From positions 81,651-145,650 of the forward strand of contig JACKDP010000012.1 in the NCBI GenBank assembly GCA_020633435.1: DNA of 64,000 nucleotides, in the 5' to 3' direction. Every line of letters starts with the position of its first letter. Positions within the stretch are counted from its first letter, which is position 1. Position numbers and translations under genes: made by a program. Under the pieces are notes generated by a model that made no database searches, was not told where the DNA came from, and worked only from the letters and a program-made list of their open reading frames with translations. Shown in pieces: positions 53,243 to 63,400 of the stretch. This DNA comes from Myxococcales bacterium (lineage in GTDB: Bacteria; Myxococcota_A; Bradymonadia; UBA7976; UBA1532).

Positions 53243-53262
53243 TATACTGAACAGGTGATCAG
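53243..53262 (+). promoter_or_regulatory. -10 element and LexA-like box over the imuA start
   Basis: TATACT at 53243-53248 is a near-consensus -10. The operator CTGAACAGGTGATCAG (53247-53262) is a near-palindrome that overlaps it and the GTG. Read on the minus strand it is CTGATCACCTGTTCAG, close to the Myxococcus LexA box as I recall it (CTRHAMRYBYGTTCAG). Seven bases after the -10 is the GTG at 53255, so the mRNA may be leaderless. No good -35 is seen. Confidence 0.55.
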
Positions 53263-53959
53263 CGAGCCCCTCGACTTCCCGCACGCGCGGCCTGAACCCC
53301 TCGACTCCCCCTTCCAGGTGGAGGTGCGCGCCCTGGACGGCCTGCTGGCCGACGGGGTGCTGGCGGCCGGGCAGGTGACGGAGTGGGTGGGGGCGGCGTC
53401 GTCGGGCAAGACGGCGCTGGTGGCCAGCTTCGCCCGGGCCGCCCTGCGGCGGGGGCTGGCGGTGGCCTGGATCGACGCGCGCCAGCGGCTGCTGCCGGGG
53501 GAGTGGGCCGAGGCGGGGCCGGGGCTCTTCTGGGTGGTGCGGCCCCCGGCCCCCGGCGAGGCGGCGTTCTGCGCCGAGGTCATGCTGCGGACGGGCTGCT
53601 TTCGGCTGGTGGTGCTCGACGAGGCCCCGCCCCTGCGCCGCGAGGATCAGCTCCGCCTGCAGCGGCTGGCCCGGCAGGGGGGCAGCAGCCTGGCGGTGCT
53701 GGGGGAGCGGGCGGCGGGGGGGCGCGTGCACCGCCGGGTGCAGGTCGCCGCCACCGTCGAGGCCCCCGATCCCGGGGGGCGCGGGGCCTGGCTCGACACC
53801 CGGGTGGAGCCGGTGTGGCGGGTGGCCTTCGAGCCCGCCGACGGGGAGGCGCGGGCCGTCTGGGTGACGAGCCAGCGGCTGGCCCGGCTGGCCGTGCACG
53901 CCCCCCGCCCCGATCGGCCCCAGAGCCGCACCCGCCCGGGGACGCGCTATGGGCTCTGA
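53255..53959 (+). CDS. imuA: ImuA-like RecA-fold mutasome protein
   Basis: 234 residues from GTG 53255. A RecA-like fold is indicated by TEWVGAASSGKTALVASFA (Walker A at about 46-53), LAVAWIDARQRLLP and FRLVVLDEAPPLRREDQLRLQRLARQ (Walker B region). The gene overlaps imuB by 11 bp, a standard pair in SOS-induced translesion systems. ImuA is thought to link the ImuB/DnaE2 complex to RecA. The LexA-like box at the start fits. The length is near that of known ImuA proteins. Confidence 0.8.
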   Translation: MISEPLDFPHARPEPLDSPFQVEVRALDGLLADGVLAAGQVTEWVGAASSGKTALVASFARAALRRGLAVAWIDARQRLLPGEWAEAGPGLFWVVRPPAPGEAAFCAEVMLRTGCFRLVVLDEAPPLRREDQLRLQRLARQGGSSLAVLGERAAGGRVHRRVQVAATVEAPDPGGRGAWLDTRVEPVWRVAFEPADGEARAVWVTSQRLARLAVHAPRPDRPQSRTRPGTRYGL

Positions 53960-55472
53960 GGGCGGCCTGGCCGAAATCCCCTGGAGAGTCGCGTACCTGG
54001 GCATCCCGCACTTCGCCCTGACCCAGGCCCTGCTGGAGCACCCGGAGGCCCAGGGGCTGCCGGTGGCGCTGGTGGCGGAGGGCACCCAGGCGGCCCATGT
54101 GGCGGCGCTGAACCAGGCCGCCGCCGCCGCCGGGGTGACGCTGGGGCAGACGGCCTCCCACGCCCGGGCGCGCTGCCCCCTGCTCTGCTGCCTGCCCTGG
54201 GACGCCACCCACCTGGCCGACGTGGTGGCCCGCATCACCGCCGCGCTGCAGGTCCTCTCGCCCCTGGTGGTGCCGGTGGCGGAGGGCCCCGGGGGCTGGT
54301 GGCTCGACGCGCGGGGCATGCGGCTCCTGGGGGGCGAGCCGGGGCTCGTGGCCCGGGCGCGGGCGCTGCTGGCCGAGCTGGGCTACCCGCGGGTGCACCT
54401 GGGGGTGGCCGACACCGCCAGCGCCGCGCGGGCCCTGGCCCTGCACCCGCGCCCGCCCGAGCCCCCCGTCATCCCGCCGGGCGGGGACGCCGCCTTCCTG
54501 GGTCGGCTGCCCCTGGAGGCGCTGGAGCTGGAGCCCGAGGTGGGGGCGGTGCTGCGCCAGCTCGGGGTGCAGACGGTGGACGCCCTGCGCGCGCTGCCGG
54601 CGGGGGCCCTGGAGAGCCGGTTCGGCCCCGCCGGGCGGGCGGCGGTGGAGCGCGCCCTCGCCCGCGACGCCCGGCGCCCGCGGGGCAGCCTGCGCGAGCC
54701 CCTGCCCGAGGCGGTGCTGGTGCTGGAGCAGCCGGTCGACCAGACCGGCCCCCTCATCTTCGGCCTGCGCGGCCTGCTCGATCCCCTGGCGGCGCGGCTG
54801 GTGGCCCAGGGCCTCGCGGCCCAGCGGCTGGCGCTCGTCTTCTCCCTGGACGACGGCAGCGAGCGCACGGAGGTGCTCGATCCCGTCCGCCCGCTGCACC
54901 ACCCGGCGGGCCTCTTCGAGCTGCTGCGCGACCGGCTGGAGCGGCTCACCCTCGACTCCCCGGCGGTGGAGCTGCGGGTGCGGGTGCTGGCGGCCCAGCC
55001 CATCGTGCCCGAGCAGGTGCACCTGGACGCGGGGCGGTTCGATCCGGTGGCCCTGGACGGGGCGCTCAACCGGCTGCGGGGGCGGTTCGGGGAGGCCGTG
55101 GTGATGGTGCCGCGGGCGGTGGACGACCACCGGCCCGAGGCGGCGGGGCGCTGGGAGCCCGTGGTCGAGGCGCCGGTGCAGCAGGCCCGGGGGGCGGCGC
55201 GGGGGGAGGTCGAGCCCCCCTCGGCGCTGCACCGGGCGCTGGCCACGCCGACGCCGGTGGAGGTGCGCACGGACGCGGCGGGGCGGCCGACGGCGGTGCG
55301 GCTGGGGGGGCGGTGGCGGCCGGCCCAGGCCCATGGCCCGGAGCGCCTGTCGGGGCGGTGGTGGGAGGGAGCGTGGGCCCGGGAGGACTGGCGCGTCGCC
55401 GTCCTGGAGCAGGTCCTCTGGATCTCGCGGGAGGCGGAGGGGGGCTTCGTGCTGCGGGGCTGGTGGGACTGA
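53949..55472 (+). CDS. imuB: ImuB-like Y-family polymerase homologue
   Basis: 507 residues. The N-terminus (VAYLGIPHFALTQALLEHP) sits where active Y-family polymerases have the catalytic Asp, and here none is present, as expected of ImuB, which is a catalytically inactive adaptor. Later parts follow the family: LVVPVAEGPGGWWLDARGM, RARALLAELGYPRVHLGVADTASAARALA, and the helix-hairpin-helix GDAAFLGRLPLEALELEPEVGAVLRQLGVQTVDALRAL region. The C-terminus binds DnaE2 and the clamp in other species. No dnaE2 is downstream; the gene is followed by a hairpin and a convergent channel gene. Confidence 0.82.
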   Translation: MGSEGGLAEIPWRVAYLGIPHFALTQALLEHPEAQGLPVALVAEGTQAAHVAALNQAAAAAGVTLGQTASHARARCPLLCCLPWDATHLADVVARITAALQVLSPLVVPVAEGPGGWWLDARGMRLLGGEPGLVARARALLAELGYPRVHLGVADTASAARALALHPRPPEPPVIPPGGDAAFLGRLPLEALELEPEVGAVLRQLGVQTVDALRALPAGALESRFGPAGRAAVERALARDARRPRGSLREPLPEAVLVLEQPVDQTGPLIFGLRGLLDPLAARLVAQGLAAQRLALVFSLDDGSERTEVLDPVRPLHHPAGLFELLRDRLERLTLDSPAVELRVRVLAAQPIVPEQVHLDAGRFDPVALDGALNRLRGRFGEAVVMVPRAVDDHRPEAAGRWEPVVEAPVQQARGAARGEVEPPSALHRALATPTPVEVRTDAAGRPTAVRLGGRWRPAQAHGPERLSGRWWEGAWAREDWRVAVLEQVLWISREAEGGFVLRGWWD

Positions 55473-55491
55473 GGGCCCAGAGCAAGGGGTA

Positions 55492-55543
55492 CCGGCGCGC
55501 TCTCCGATGGGATGGGGGGGAGGGAGCTCGGAGAGCGCGCCGG
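55492..55543. terminator. Strong hairpin between convergent genes
   Basis: CCGGCGCGCTCTCCGA and its perfect complement TCGGAGAGCGCGCCGG form a 16-bp stem with a 20-base G-rich loop, 19 bp after the imuB stop and before the 3' end of the channel gene. No T-run follows. It probably ends transcription from both sides. Three copies of GCCGGGCGGCG follow at 55570, 55586 and 55630. Confidence 0.7.
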
Positions 55544-55641
55544 GGAGGGAACGGCCAGTAGATGCCCCGGCCGGGCGGCGCGGTCGCCGGGCGGCGGCGA
55601 GACGGACTGTTGCGAGGGCGGCGCGAATCGCCGGGCGGCGT

Positions 55642-58600
55642 TCAGGGCGGGGGCTGATCGGGGGGCGGCGCGGGGGGCGCCTGCTCGGCCGGCGGCGGCG
55701 GCGCGGCCGGCGGCGGCGCGGCGGGCGGCAGCTTCAGATCGGCGCTGATGGTGCGGATGTGCAGGTCGCGCTGGGGGAACGGGATCTGGACGCCGTGCTC
55801 GGCGAAGGCGCGGTTGATGGCCCCGTTGAGCCGGTGGATGGTCTGGAAGCGCACCCAGGGATCGGGCAGGTGCACGCGCAGCTCGAAGTCGAGGGAGCTG
55901 TCGCCGTGGCGGCTGAAGATGACCTCGGGCGCCGGCGCCACCAGCACCACCGGATCGGCGCCGGCCACCTGCAGCAACACGCTCGTCACCTGCTCGACGT
56001 TGGAGCCGTAGGCCACGCTGATGGGCACGGTGATGCGGATCATCCGATCCCCGCGCGTCCAGTTGGTGACCTCCTTGGTGATCAGGTCCTTGTTGGGGAC
56101 GATGATCTCGCGGCGGTCGAGGCTGAGCAGGGCCGTCGCGCGGATGTTGATGTGCAGGACGCGGCCCTCGAGGGGGCCCACCGACACGAAGTCGCCGACG
56201 CGGATGGGCCGCTCCACCAGCAGGATCACCCCGCTGATGAAGTTGGAGACGATCTCCTGGAGGCCGAAGCCGATGCCGACGCCCAGCGCCGCCATGAGCC
56301 AGGAGAGCTTGCCCAGGTCGAGGTGCAGGGCGGCGAAGGCGGCGAACAGGCCCACGAAGAAGAGCAGGTACCGCGCGATGGTCGTGATGGCGTACTGCAC
56401 CCCGTCATCGAGGGAGAAGTACGGAAACACGATGATTTTCATGAGGTTGGGCAAGCCGCGCACCAGCCAGATGGCGATGGCGAGGGCCACCAGGGCGCCG
56501 ACGAGATCGAGCAGGCTCACGTGGGTGCCATCGCTGAAAGCGTAGAGGTGGATGGCGTCGAGCAGGCGCACGGCGCCCTGGTCGACCCCCCAGACGAGGG
56601 CCAGCAGCAGGGCGCCGACAGACACGAAGACGGGGCGAATCCAGCGCGGGGCCCGAGGGCTCGGCGTCTCCTCCGTCACCCGCGACCGGCGCCAGGCCTC
56701 CGTCACCATGATGCGGGTGAGGGCCAGCGGCACCACGACCAGGAGCGAGAGGACCATGCCCCGCGCCAGGCGCCCCGCGCCGTAGCGGTAGCCGGCCACG
56801 TCCATGCCGATGATGGCGATGATGGTCAGCAGCACCAGCGCCCGGAACGGCGGGGCCAGGGAGGCGCGGTCGGGGCGGTCGCCGAACGCGCGGGCCAGGG
56901 CGGCCATCAGCGGCCCCTTGCGGCGCAGGGCCCGCGCCGCGGCCAGCAGGCTCACCACGCCGAGGGCGATCCAGCCCACCCGGGCCAGCGTGACGCCGCG
57001 CACCGGGGCCCCGGACAGCAGGCGCTCGGGCAGCAGGCAGACGGCGTAGCCCGTCACCAGCAGGCTCAGCACGCCGGCGGCCTCCTGGGTGCGGTCCGCG
57101 GCGACCCCGAAGTGCTCGACCAGCACGCCATCCCGGCCGAGGAAGAGCTGCGTCAGCGACCAGGCCCACGCGGCCACGGCGGCGTGCTCCAGCAAGGCCT
57201 GGAGCGTCTGGCGGATGTCGTCGGGCAGGCCGGTGCGGCCGACGATCAGCTCGGCCAGCAGCAGCGTCAGGGGGCCGAGGCTCGACAGCAGCACGCCCAT
57301 CAGCACCCGGCGCACCTGGCCCCCGCGGGTGCGGGCCTCCCGGTGCACCAGGCGCCCCAGCCGGCGGCGCGTCAGCAGCAGGGCCGTGGGCAGGACGACG
57401 AGCACCAGGAGCGCCAGGGCCAGCTCGAGCGGATCCTCCGCCAGCGCGCCGAGGGCCGCGGCGGTGGTGTCGTCCTGCAGGCGGATGCTCCAGTCGGCCA
57501 GGCGGGACAGCTCGGGGCCCACCTGGTTGCCCAGGTCGATCCACAGCGGCGCGGCGTCCTGAATCCAGAAGATGCGGGTGCGGACGAGGCGGTCGAGATC
57601 GGCGAAGACCTCCACGCGCTCGGCCTGGACGCTGCGCAGCGCCTCCCCGGCGGCGATGTAGGCGGTGAGGCTGGCGCTCTGGCGGCGCAGCTCCTGGCGC
57701 ACGCCCTCGCGCAGCTTGTCGAGGGCCGCGCGGCGGTCGGCGGGGCTGAGCTGGGCGTCGTCGGGCAGGGCCGCGATCTGGTCGCGCCACTGCTCGCTGA
57801 ACGCGGCGAGGGCGTCGCCCACGTCGAGCCGCTGGGCCCGGGCCTCGCCCACGTCCGCGAGGCCGGGGGCGGCGTCCTGCTCGAGCCCCTGCTGCCGGCG
57901 CTGGAGCCGCTGGAACGTCTGCTTGAGCCGGGTGGCCGTGTAGCTGCTGCGCGGATCGCGCTCGACCGCCGTGCGCACGCCCTCCAGCTCGTTGCGCTCG
58001 ACGGCCAGGCGCTCGCGCTGCACGGCCAGGGCGCGCTCCAGATCCAGGCGGCGCCGATCGATCTCGGCCACGTCCAGGGCCAGCTGGGCGATGCGGAGCT
58101 GCTGGGTGGCCTTGAAGATGCCCACGGCGTCGACGGCCTCACGGCGCGCCTGCTGGGCGTCCGCCAGGGCCGTCCGCAGCCGGGTGAGATCGTCGGTGAG
58201 CTGCTGCTCCAGGGCCTCCCGGTAGCTCGTCAGGCGCGCCGATCGCAGGCGCTGGCGCCGCTCGGCGATGTCGAGGCGGGCGTCCAGCAGCTCCAGGCCG
58301 CCCCGGCCGGCCCCCTCCGCGGCGAGGGCCATCACCTCCTCCTCGGCGACGCGGGCCTCCAGCCGGGCGTTCTCGGCGCGCACACCGGCCAGGGCGCGCT
58401 CCTCCAGATCGGCGGCGTTGGCGCGCTCCTCCTCCAGGGCCGCGGCGCGGGTGCGGGCCCCCTGGGCGCGCAGGCGGGCCTCCTCCAGCAGGCGGGGCAG
58501 CGCCTCCATCCGCGTCTCGAGGGTGCTGCGCTCCCCCGCCAGCGTCTCGACGGTGCGGCGCCCGGCCTCCACCTCGCCCTCGAGCTGGCGCAGCCCCTCG

Positions 58601-58929
58601 GCGGTGGGGGCCTCCGGGGTCACGGGGGGCGCGCGCTCGGCCGCGGCGACCTCCTTGATCTCCTGCTCGTTCTGGCTGCGGGCCGCCTTGTCCTCGGAGA
58701 CGCGCCGGCTGCGTTCGTCCAGCGCCGTCGCCAGGTCTTCGAGCATCCCGGCGCGCTTGGCCAGCGCCTCGGCGACCGGCTTGCGCTCGGTCGCCTTCGC
58801 CTCGGCGCGCACGTCCTCGGCCGCCGCGCGCAGGGCCGCGGGTGAGGGCTGGGGCGCCTCCCAGACCGGCGCCGCGCCGGCCACGCCAGCGAGCAGCCAG
58901 AAGAGCGAGGCGAGGGCGAGGCGGCGCAT
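55642..58929 (-). CDS. Large MscS-family (MscK-like) mechanosensitive channel
   Basis: 1095 residues with a signal peptide (LASLFWLLAGVAGAA). Residues of about 40-470 are a long periplasmic coiled coil with Glu/Arg/Ala repeats (LEGEVEAGRRTVETLAGERS). About nine membrane segments follow. The channel core starts near residue 880: MAALGVGIGFGLQEIVSNFISG, then LVERPIRVGDFVSVGPLEG, LHINIRATALL, REIIVPNKDLI and ITVPISVAYG, all hallmark MscS sequence. The C-terminus is a Pro/Ala tail (about 35 residues). The size and layout match MscK/YjeP (E. coli MscK 1120 residues). Opens on membrane tension to release solutes. Confidence 0.9.
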   Translation of the reverse strand: MRRLALASLFWLLAGVAGAAPVWEAPQPSPAALRAAAEDVRAEAKATERKPVAEALAKRAGMLEDLATALDERSRRVSEDKAARSQNEQEIKEVAAAERAPPVTPEAPTAEGLRQLEGEVEAGRRTVETLAGERSTLETRMEALPRLLEEARLRAQGARTRAAALEEERANAADLEERALAGVRAENARLEARVAEEEVMALAAEGAGRGGLELLDARLDIAERRQRLRSARLTSYREALEQQLTDDLTRLRTALADAQQARREAVDAVGIFKATQQLRIAQLALDVAEIDRRRLDLERALAVQRERLAVERNELEGVRTAVERDPRSSYTATRLKQTFQRLQRRQQGLEQDAAPGLADVGEARAQRLDVGDALAAFSEQWRDQIAALPDDAQLSPADRRAALDKLREGVRQELRRQSASLTAYIAAGEALRSVQAERVEVFADLDRLVRTRIFWIQDAAPLWIDLGNQVGPELSRLADWSIRLQDDTTAAALGALAEDPLELALALLVLVVLPTALLLTRRRLGRLVHREARTRGGQVRRVLMGVLLSSLGPLTLLLAELIVGRTGLPDDIRQTLQALLEHAAVAAWAWSLTQLFLGRDGVLVEHFGVAADRTQEAAGVLSLLVTGYAVCLLPERLLSGAPVRGVTLARVGWIALGVVSLLAAARALRRKGPLMAALARAFGDRPDRASLAPPFRALVLLTIIAIIGMDVAGYRYGAGRLARGMVLSLLVVVPLALTRIMVTEAWRRSRVTEETPSPRAPRWIRPVFVSVGALLLALVWGVDQGAVRLLDAIHLYAFSDGTHVSLLDLVGALVALAIAIWLVRGLPNLMKIIVFPYFSLDDGVQYAITTIARYLLFFVGLFAAFAALHLDLGKLSWLMAALGVGIGFGLQEIVSNFISGVILLVERPIRVGDFVSVGPLEGRVLHINIRATALLSLDRREIIVPNKDLITKEVTNWTRGDRMIRITVPISVAYGSNVEQVTSVLLQVAGADPVVLVAPAPEVIFSRHGDSSLDFELRVHLPDPWVRFQTIHRLNGAINRAFAEHGVQIPFPQRDLHIRTISADLKLPPAAPPPAAPPPPAEQAPPAPPPDQPPP

Positions 58930-59054
58930 GGCGCTCCGGCACAGGTGGCGACCCCGTGAGTCTTGGCGAGGGCGCCCGCGAAGTCCAGCCCGGCGAGGGC
59001 GTAACCCCGCGCCGGCCCCCGCGTACCTGGAGCGTCCGTCGCGAGGAGCCGCCC

Positions 59055-59864
59055 ATGCCCGCACCGCTCGTCCCCTTCGCCCGCGCCGCCGGCCGCGCCC
59101 TCCGGGCCCGCCTGCGCCCCCTGGCCCTCGGCTTCGGCCTGCTGCTGGGCTTCGCCGTGGGCACGCTCGCCCGCGGCCGCCCCGCCCCCGGCCCCCAGGG
59201 CACCGCCCTCGCCCCGGGCTTCGCCGTGCTGGAGCTCTTCACCAGCGAGGGCTGCTCAAGCTGCCCGGCGGCCGACGCCACCCTCGACGCCCTGGGCCGG
59301 GCCGCCCGCGCCAGCGGCCAGCGCGTCTACACCCTGGCCTTCCACGTCGACTACTGGGATCAGCTCGGCTGGCCCGATCCCTTCGCGAGCCCCCTGGCCA
59401 CCGAGCGCCAGCGCCAGTACGCCGGCACCCTGGGCGGGGGCCGCATCTACACCCCCCAGCTCGTCGTGAACGGCCGCGCCGAGCTCGTCGGCTCCGACGC
59501 CGCGCGGGCGAAGATGGCCATCGCCCAGGCCCTCGCCACGCCGGGCACCGTCGCCCTCACCCTCGACGGCGACGCTCGCCGCGGCGAGGCCCGCTGGCGC
59601 GTCGAGGGGGCGCCGCCCGGGGCCGTCCTGCAGCTCGCCCTGGTGGAGGGGGGCCTCGTCGTCGCCGTGCCCCGCGGGGAGAACGCGGGCGAGAAGCTGA
59701 GCCATGACAACGTGGTGCGCGTCCTGCGGACGGTGCCCCTCACCGCCGACACCGGCGCCCTGACGCTGCCCGTCCCCGCGAAGGCCCGGCCGGAGAACCT
59801 GCGGCTCATCGGCTTCGTCCAGGACGCCGCCGGCCTCGCCGTCCTCGCCGCCGACGACGCCTGA
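59055..59864 (+). CDS. DUF1223 thioredoxin-like exported protein
   Basis: 269 residues. The N-terminal 40 residues are Arg-rich then hydrophobic (LGFGLLLGFAVGTLARG), a signal or single membrane anchor. The DUF1223 core begins with VLELFTSEGCSSCPAAD (CSSC as in thioredoxin folds), followed by VYTLAFHVDYWDQLGWPDPF and ERQRQYAGTLGGGRIYTPQLVVNG, all hallmarks of the family. The C-terminal half is a beta-rich domain. The family is thought to act in periplasmic redox steps, but no member has a firm biochemical role. Confidence 0.88.
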   Translation: MPAPLVPFARAAGRALRARLRPLALGFGLLLGFAVGTLARGRPAPGPQGTALAPGFAVLELFTSEGCSSCPAADATLDALGRAARASGQRVYTLAFHVDYWDQLGWPDPFASPLATERQRQYAGTLGGGRIYTPQLVVNGRAELVGSDAARAKMAIAQALATPGTVALTLDGDARRGEARWRVEGAPPGAVLQLALVEGGLVVAVPRGENAGEKLSHDNVVRVLRTVPLTADTGALTLPVPAKARPENLRLIGFVQDAAGLAVLAADDA

Positions 59865-59902
59865 CGTTGCGCCGGGGCCCGCCCCCCGCCATCCTCACCG
59901 CC

Positions 59903-60388
59903 ATGGACAGCCTGCGCTGGTCGTGGCGCTCGTGGACCGACCTGGATCGCGACGCCCTCTACGCCCTCCTCGCCCTGCGCGCCCGCGTCTTCGTGGTGGA
60001 GCAGGCCTGCGCCTACCTCGATCCCGATGGCCGGGACGAGCGCGCCTGGCACCTGCTGGGCCATGACGACGCCGGCGCCCTGGTGGCCAGCCTGCGGGCC
60101 TTCCCGCCCGGGGCCCACCACCCCGAGGCCGCCGTCTTCGGCCGCGTCGTCACCGCCCCCGAGCGCCGCGGCGAGGGCCTGGGCACCGCGCTGATGCAGG
60201 CCGGCCTGCGGTGGATGGGGGCCACCTTCGGCGCCGTGCCCGTCCGGGCCTCGGCCCAGGCGCACCTGGCCGGCTGGTACGGCCGCCTCGGCTTCACCGT
60301 CGACGGCCCCGCCTACGACGAGGATGGCATCCCCCACGTCCCCATCGTGGGGACGCTGGCGGCGCCGGAGTTTCGTTTTTCGTCTTGA
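59903..60388 (+). CDS. GNAT N-acetyltransferase, ElaA-like
   Basis: 161 residues. ATG 59903 is chosen since it fits the usual ElaA start (SLRWSWRSWTDLDRDALYALLALRARVFVVEQ); a TTG further upstream at 59867 gives an unlikely extension. The acetyl-CoA loop is FGRVVTAPERRGEGLGTALM near residue 90 (RRGxGxG/A), and the tail (AGWYGRLGFTVDGPAYDEDGIPHV) is typical. The substrate is not known. It lies 38 bp after the DUF1223 gene. The 25 bp between it and the FG-GAP gene hold a short TGACG...CGTCA inverted repeat. Confidence 0.88.
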   Translation: MDSLRWSWRSWTDLDRDALYALLALRARVFVVEQACAYLDPDGRDERAWHLLGHDDAGALVASLRAFPPGAHHPEAAVFGRVVTAPERRGEGLGTALMQAGLRWMGATFGAVPVRASAQAHLAGWYGRLGFTVDGPAYDEDGIPHVPIVGTLAAPEFRFSS

Positions 60389-60412
60389 AATCAGGTAGTT
60401 GACGGCGAAGCG

Positions 60413-63400
60413 TCAGGGCCGGTCCAGGTAGAAGCCGTAGGCGGCGCCGGGGTCGAACACCTGGTCGCCCTCGATGCCCTGGGCGTCGTAGCCCCCCACG
60501 ATGAAGGCCAGGCGGCCCCCGACGGCGCGGCCGTGGGCCCGGTCGCCGAGCCGCCCGCCGGGCCGCGCGGTCTGGCCCACCAGCATGCCCACGGCGGCGC
60601 GATCCACCCCCGTCGGGCCCACCTGGTAGAGCCGGGCGCCGCCCACCTCGGGCACCCCGCTGTAGTTGGCGATGAGCGTGCTGGCCAGGATCACCGACCC
60701 CGCGGCCCCGACGCTGGTGCCGAAGCGCTCCCCGGGGAAGCGGCCCTCCACCCGCCACGCCGCGCCGCGGGGATCGAAGCCCTCGGCGTCGGCCCGGCTC
60801 GCCTCGGGCGTGCGGCGCTGCAGGCCGGCCACATGGGTGCCTGGCACCACCCAGACGCCGCCGCGGCGCTGGCCCTCGACGAGGTGGTTGGGGGCGCCGA
60901 CCACCAGGTCCGGCACGCCGTCCCCGTCCAGATCGCCCGCCGCGAGGGCGAAGCCGGCCTCCGCCGACGCCTCCCCCGGCGCCATCACCCCCACCCGGGC
61001 CTCCGCCGGGCAGCCGGGCCCGCCGAAGCCGAAGAGCACCCGCACGACGCCCTGGGTGTTCAGCCCGTCCATGTTCTCGCGCCCGGCGCCGAAGGCCACC
61101 TCGCCACAGCCATCGCCGTCCACGTCGCCCAGGCCGATGACGCTGCGGCCCATGTGGCTGCTGCCATGGCTGCCGCGCATGCTGAACACCGGATCGCAGA
61201 GGATGACCGGCCGGTCGTCGCCGGAGGGCGGGCGCCCCAGCACGACCTCCACGCCGCCGGAGTCCCCCCCGGGGGCCCCATCCCACAGGTGGCTGCCGAT
61301 GATGAGATCCGCGCGGCCGTCGCCATTGACGTCGGCGGTGCCGATCTCGCTCTGCTGCGCGTTGCCCTCGGGGCCGTAGTAGATCCAGTCCGGGCGCGCC
61401 GAGGGCAGCCCGCCGGCCTGGCCCCGGTAGATGTAGATGGCGCCGTGGTTCGACTGGCGGGCAGGGCAGTCGCCGTCGCGTCGGAAGAGGTTGGCGTTGT
61501 TCAGGTTGCTGGGCGGCTCCTCGTCGCGCGCGGCGATGGCGAAGTCGTCCACGCCATCCCCATCGAAGTCGCCCGCGGGGGCCGCGTTCCAGCCCATCAG
61601 GTCGAAGCCCGAGTGGTCGGGGTGCTCGTCGAAGGCGAGGGCCGGCTCGGTGGAAAACCCAGTCGCTTCGCCCAGATAGAGCCACGCCCGCCCGGTGCGC
61701 CCGTTGTCGCGCAGGCCCTGGAACGGCGCGCCGACCACCGCGTCGGGCAGCCCGTCGCCGTTCACGTCGCCCACCACCGACGCGGCCTGGCCGAAGCGCT
61801 GGCCGCCGATGCCGCCGGGCAGCTCGAGGGACCGGGCCTCGTCGCTGCGCGTCCCCGGGAACCAGTAGAAGGCCCCGACGTCGTCGCCCAGCGTGTCCTC
61901 GCGGCTGGCCGCGCCAAACACGTCGGCGGCGCCGTCGCCGTCCACGTCGCCCAGCACCGCCACGGCCTCGCCGAAGAGCCGGTTGCGGGTGTTGTCGGGG
62001 TCGGGCAGGCGCACGAACACGTCCGTCTCGTCCGCCGGCAGGCCGCCGCGCACCCCGAAGAAGACGCGCACCAGCCCGGTCGAGGCCGGCTCGCCAGGGA
62101 TCTCGTCGAACCAGCCGCCGGCCAGCACGTCGTCCACCCCGTCGCCGTCCACGTCGCCGGCCGCCACCCCGATGCCCAGGTTGTCGTTGGCGTCGTCGCC
62201 CACGAACCGCCAGTCCGCCTGGGCCGCCGACACGGTGCTGCCGGCCGGCCGCGACGACAGGTCGCCGCCGAGGAAGACGACGACCTCGCCCGCGTTGGCG
62301 CGGCCCGGCACGTCGTGGGCGTGGCGCCCGGCGATGACGTCGGCGCGGCCGTCGCCGTTGACGTCCCCCATGGCCAGGCGGCGGCCCAGGTTGCCGCCGT
62401 TGCTGTCGTCCTCGTCGCCGACGATGACGCGCACGGGCAGCCGCGTGAGGCCCCCGGCGCTCAGGTCGTCCGGCGGCACGCCCCGGAAGATCTGGATGAG
62501 CCCGTCGGCCGAGCCCGGGCCCACGTTGAACTGGGTGGTGGACGCCGCCAGGTCGCACAGGCCATCGCCGTCGATGTCCCCGGCCACCACCTGCCCGCCG
62601 ATGCGCAGGTCGGCCGCGGGCGCCATGCCGCCCTGGCCGTCGGGCAGCGAGCCCAGCAGCTCCTGGTCCGCCCGGGCCGGGTAGCCCTCGGGGCCGCCCA
62701 GGTACACCAGGATGGCGCCCTGGTTGGTGCCCGCCGGGCCCAGATCCCGGTCCTCGTAGAGCGGCGCCCCCACGGCGAGATCCAGGCGGTCGTCGCCGTT
62801 GAAGTCGCAGACGGCGAAGCTGATGCCGATCTGGTCGCTGCCCCGGGGGCCGCTGAGCTCCCAGGTGGGCTCGTCCTCGAAGTCGCCGCCCTCGACGCCG
62901 CGGTAGATGCGGACGACGCCGGTGTCCGTGAAGCCCACGTCGGCCAGGTGCGCCCCGATGAGCAGGTCCGGGCGGCCGTCGCCGTCCACGTCGCCCGTGG
63001 TGATGGCCCGGCCGAAGGCCTCGTGCCGCGACCGCCCCGTCCACATGTGCACGGGCGTGGGATCGAGCCCGTCCGGCCCGCCCCGGTACAGGTAGACGGT
63101 GCCGGCGTCGGCCCACGTCTGGTCCGTCTCGCTCAGGCCAACCAGGGCGTCCGCGAAGCCATCGCCGTCCAGGTCGCCGGGGGCGTGGGCGAACGTCCAG
63201 CTCGACGCGTCGCCGGTGCGGGTCAGCGGCGCCTGGAAGCTGCGCAGGGCCGTCGCGCGGAAGCTGACCTCGGTGCCGAGGAAGCGATCCCGCGCCCGGA
63301 TGGTGGCGCGCCCGGGGGCGACGCTCTGCAGCCGGCCGGCCTCCACCACCACGCCGTCGCCCTCGACCTGGAAGTCGAACTCGCCGGATCCCCCAAGGAT

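Noticed and set aside
55333..58845. 1170-codon plus-strand frame opposite the channel gene
   Set aside because: Composition (Gln/Ala/Gly/His) is that expected of the complement of a Leu/Arg/Ala-rich gene; the MscS motifs on the minus strand are decisive.
60413..63200. Regular GTCGCCGTCCACGTCGCC-type repeats as a possible CRISPR array
   Set aside because: They are codons of FG-GAP calcium loops (DVDGDG) and vary in spacing and sequence; there are no conserved repeats with unique spacers and no cas gene.
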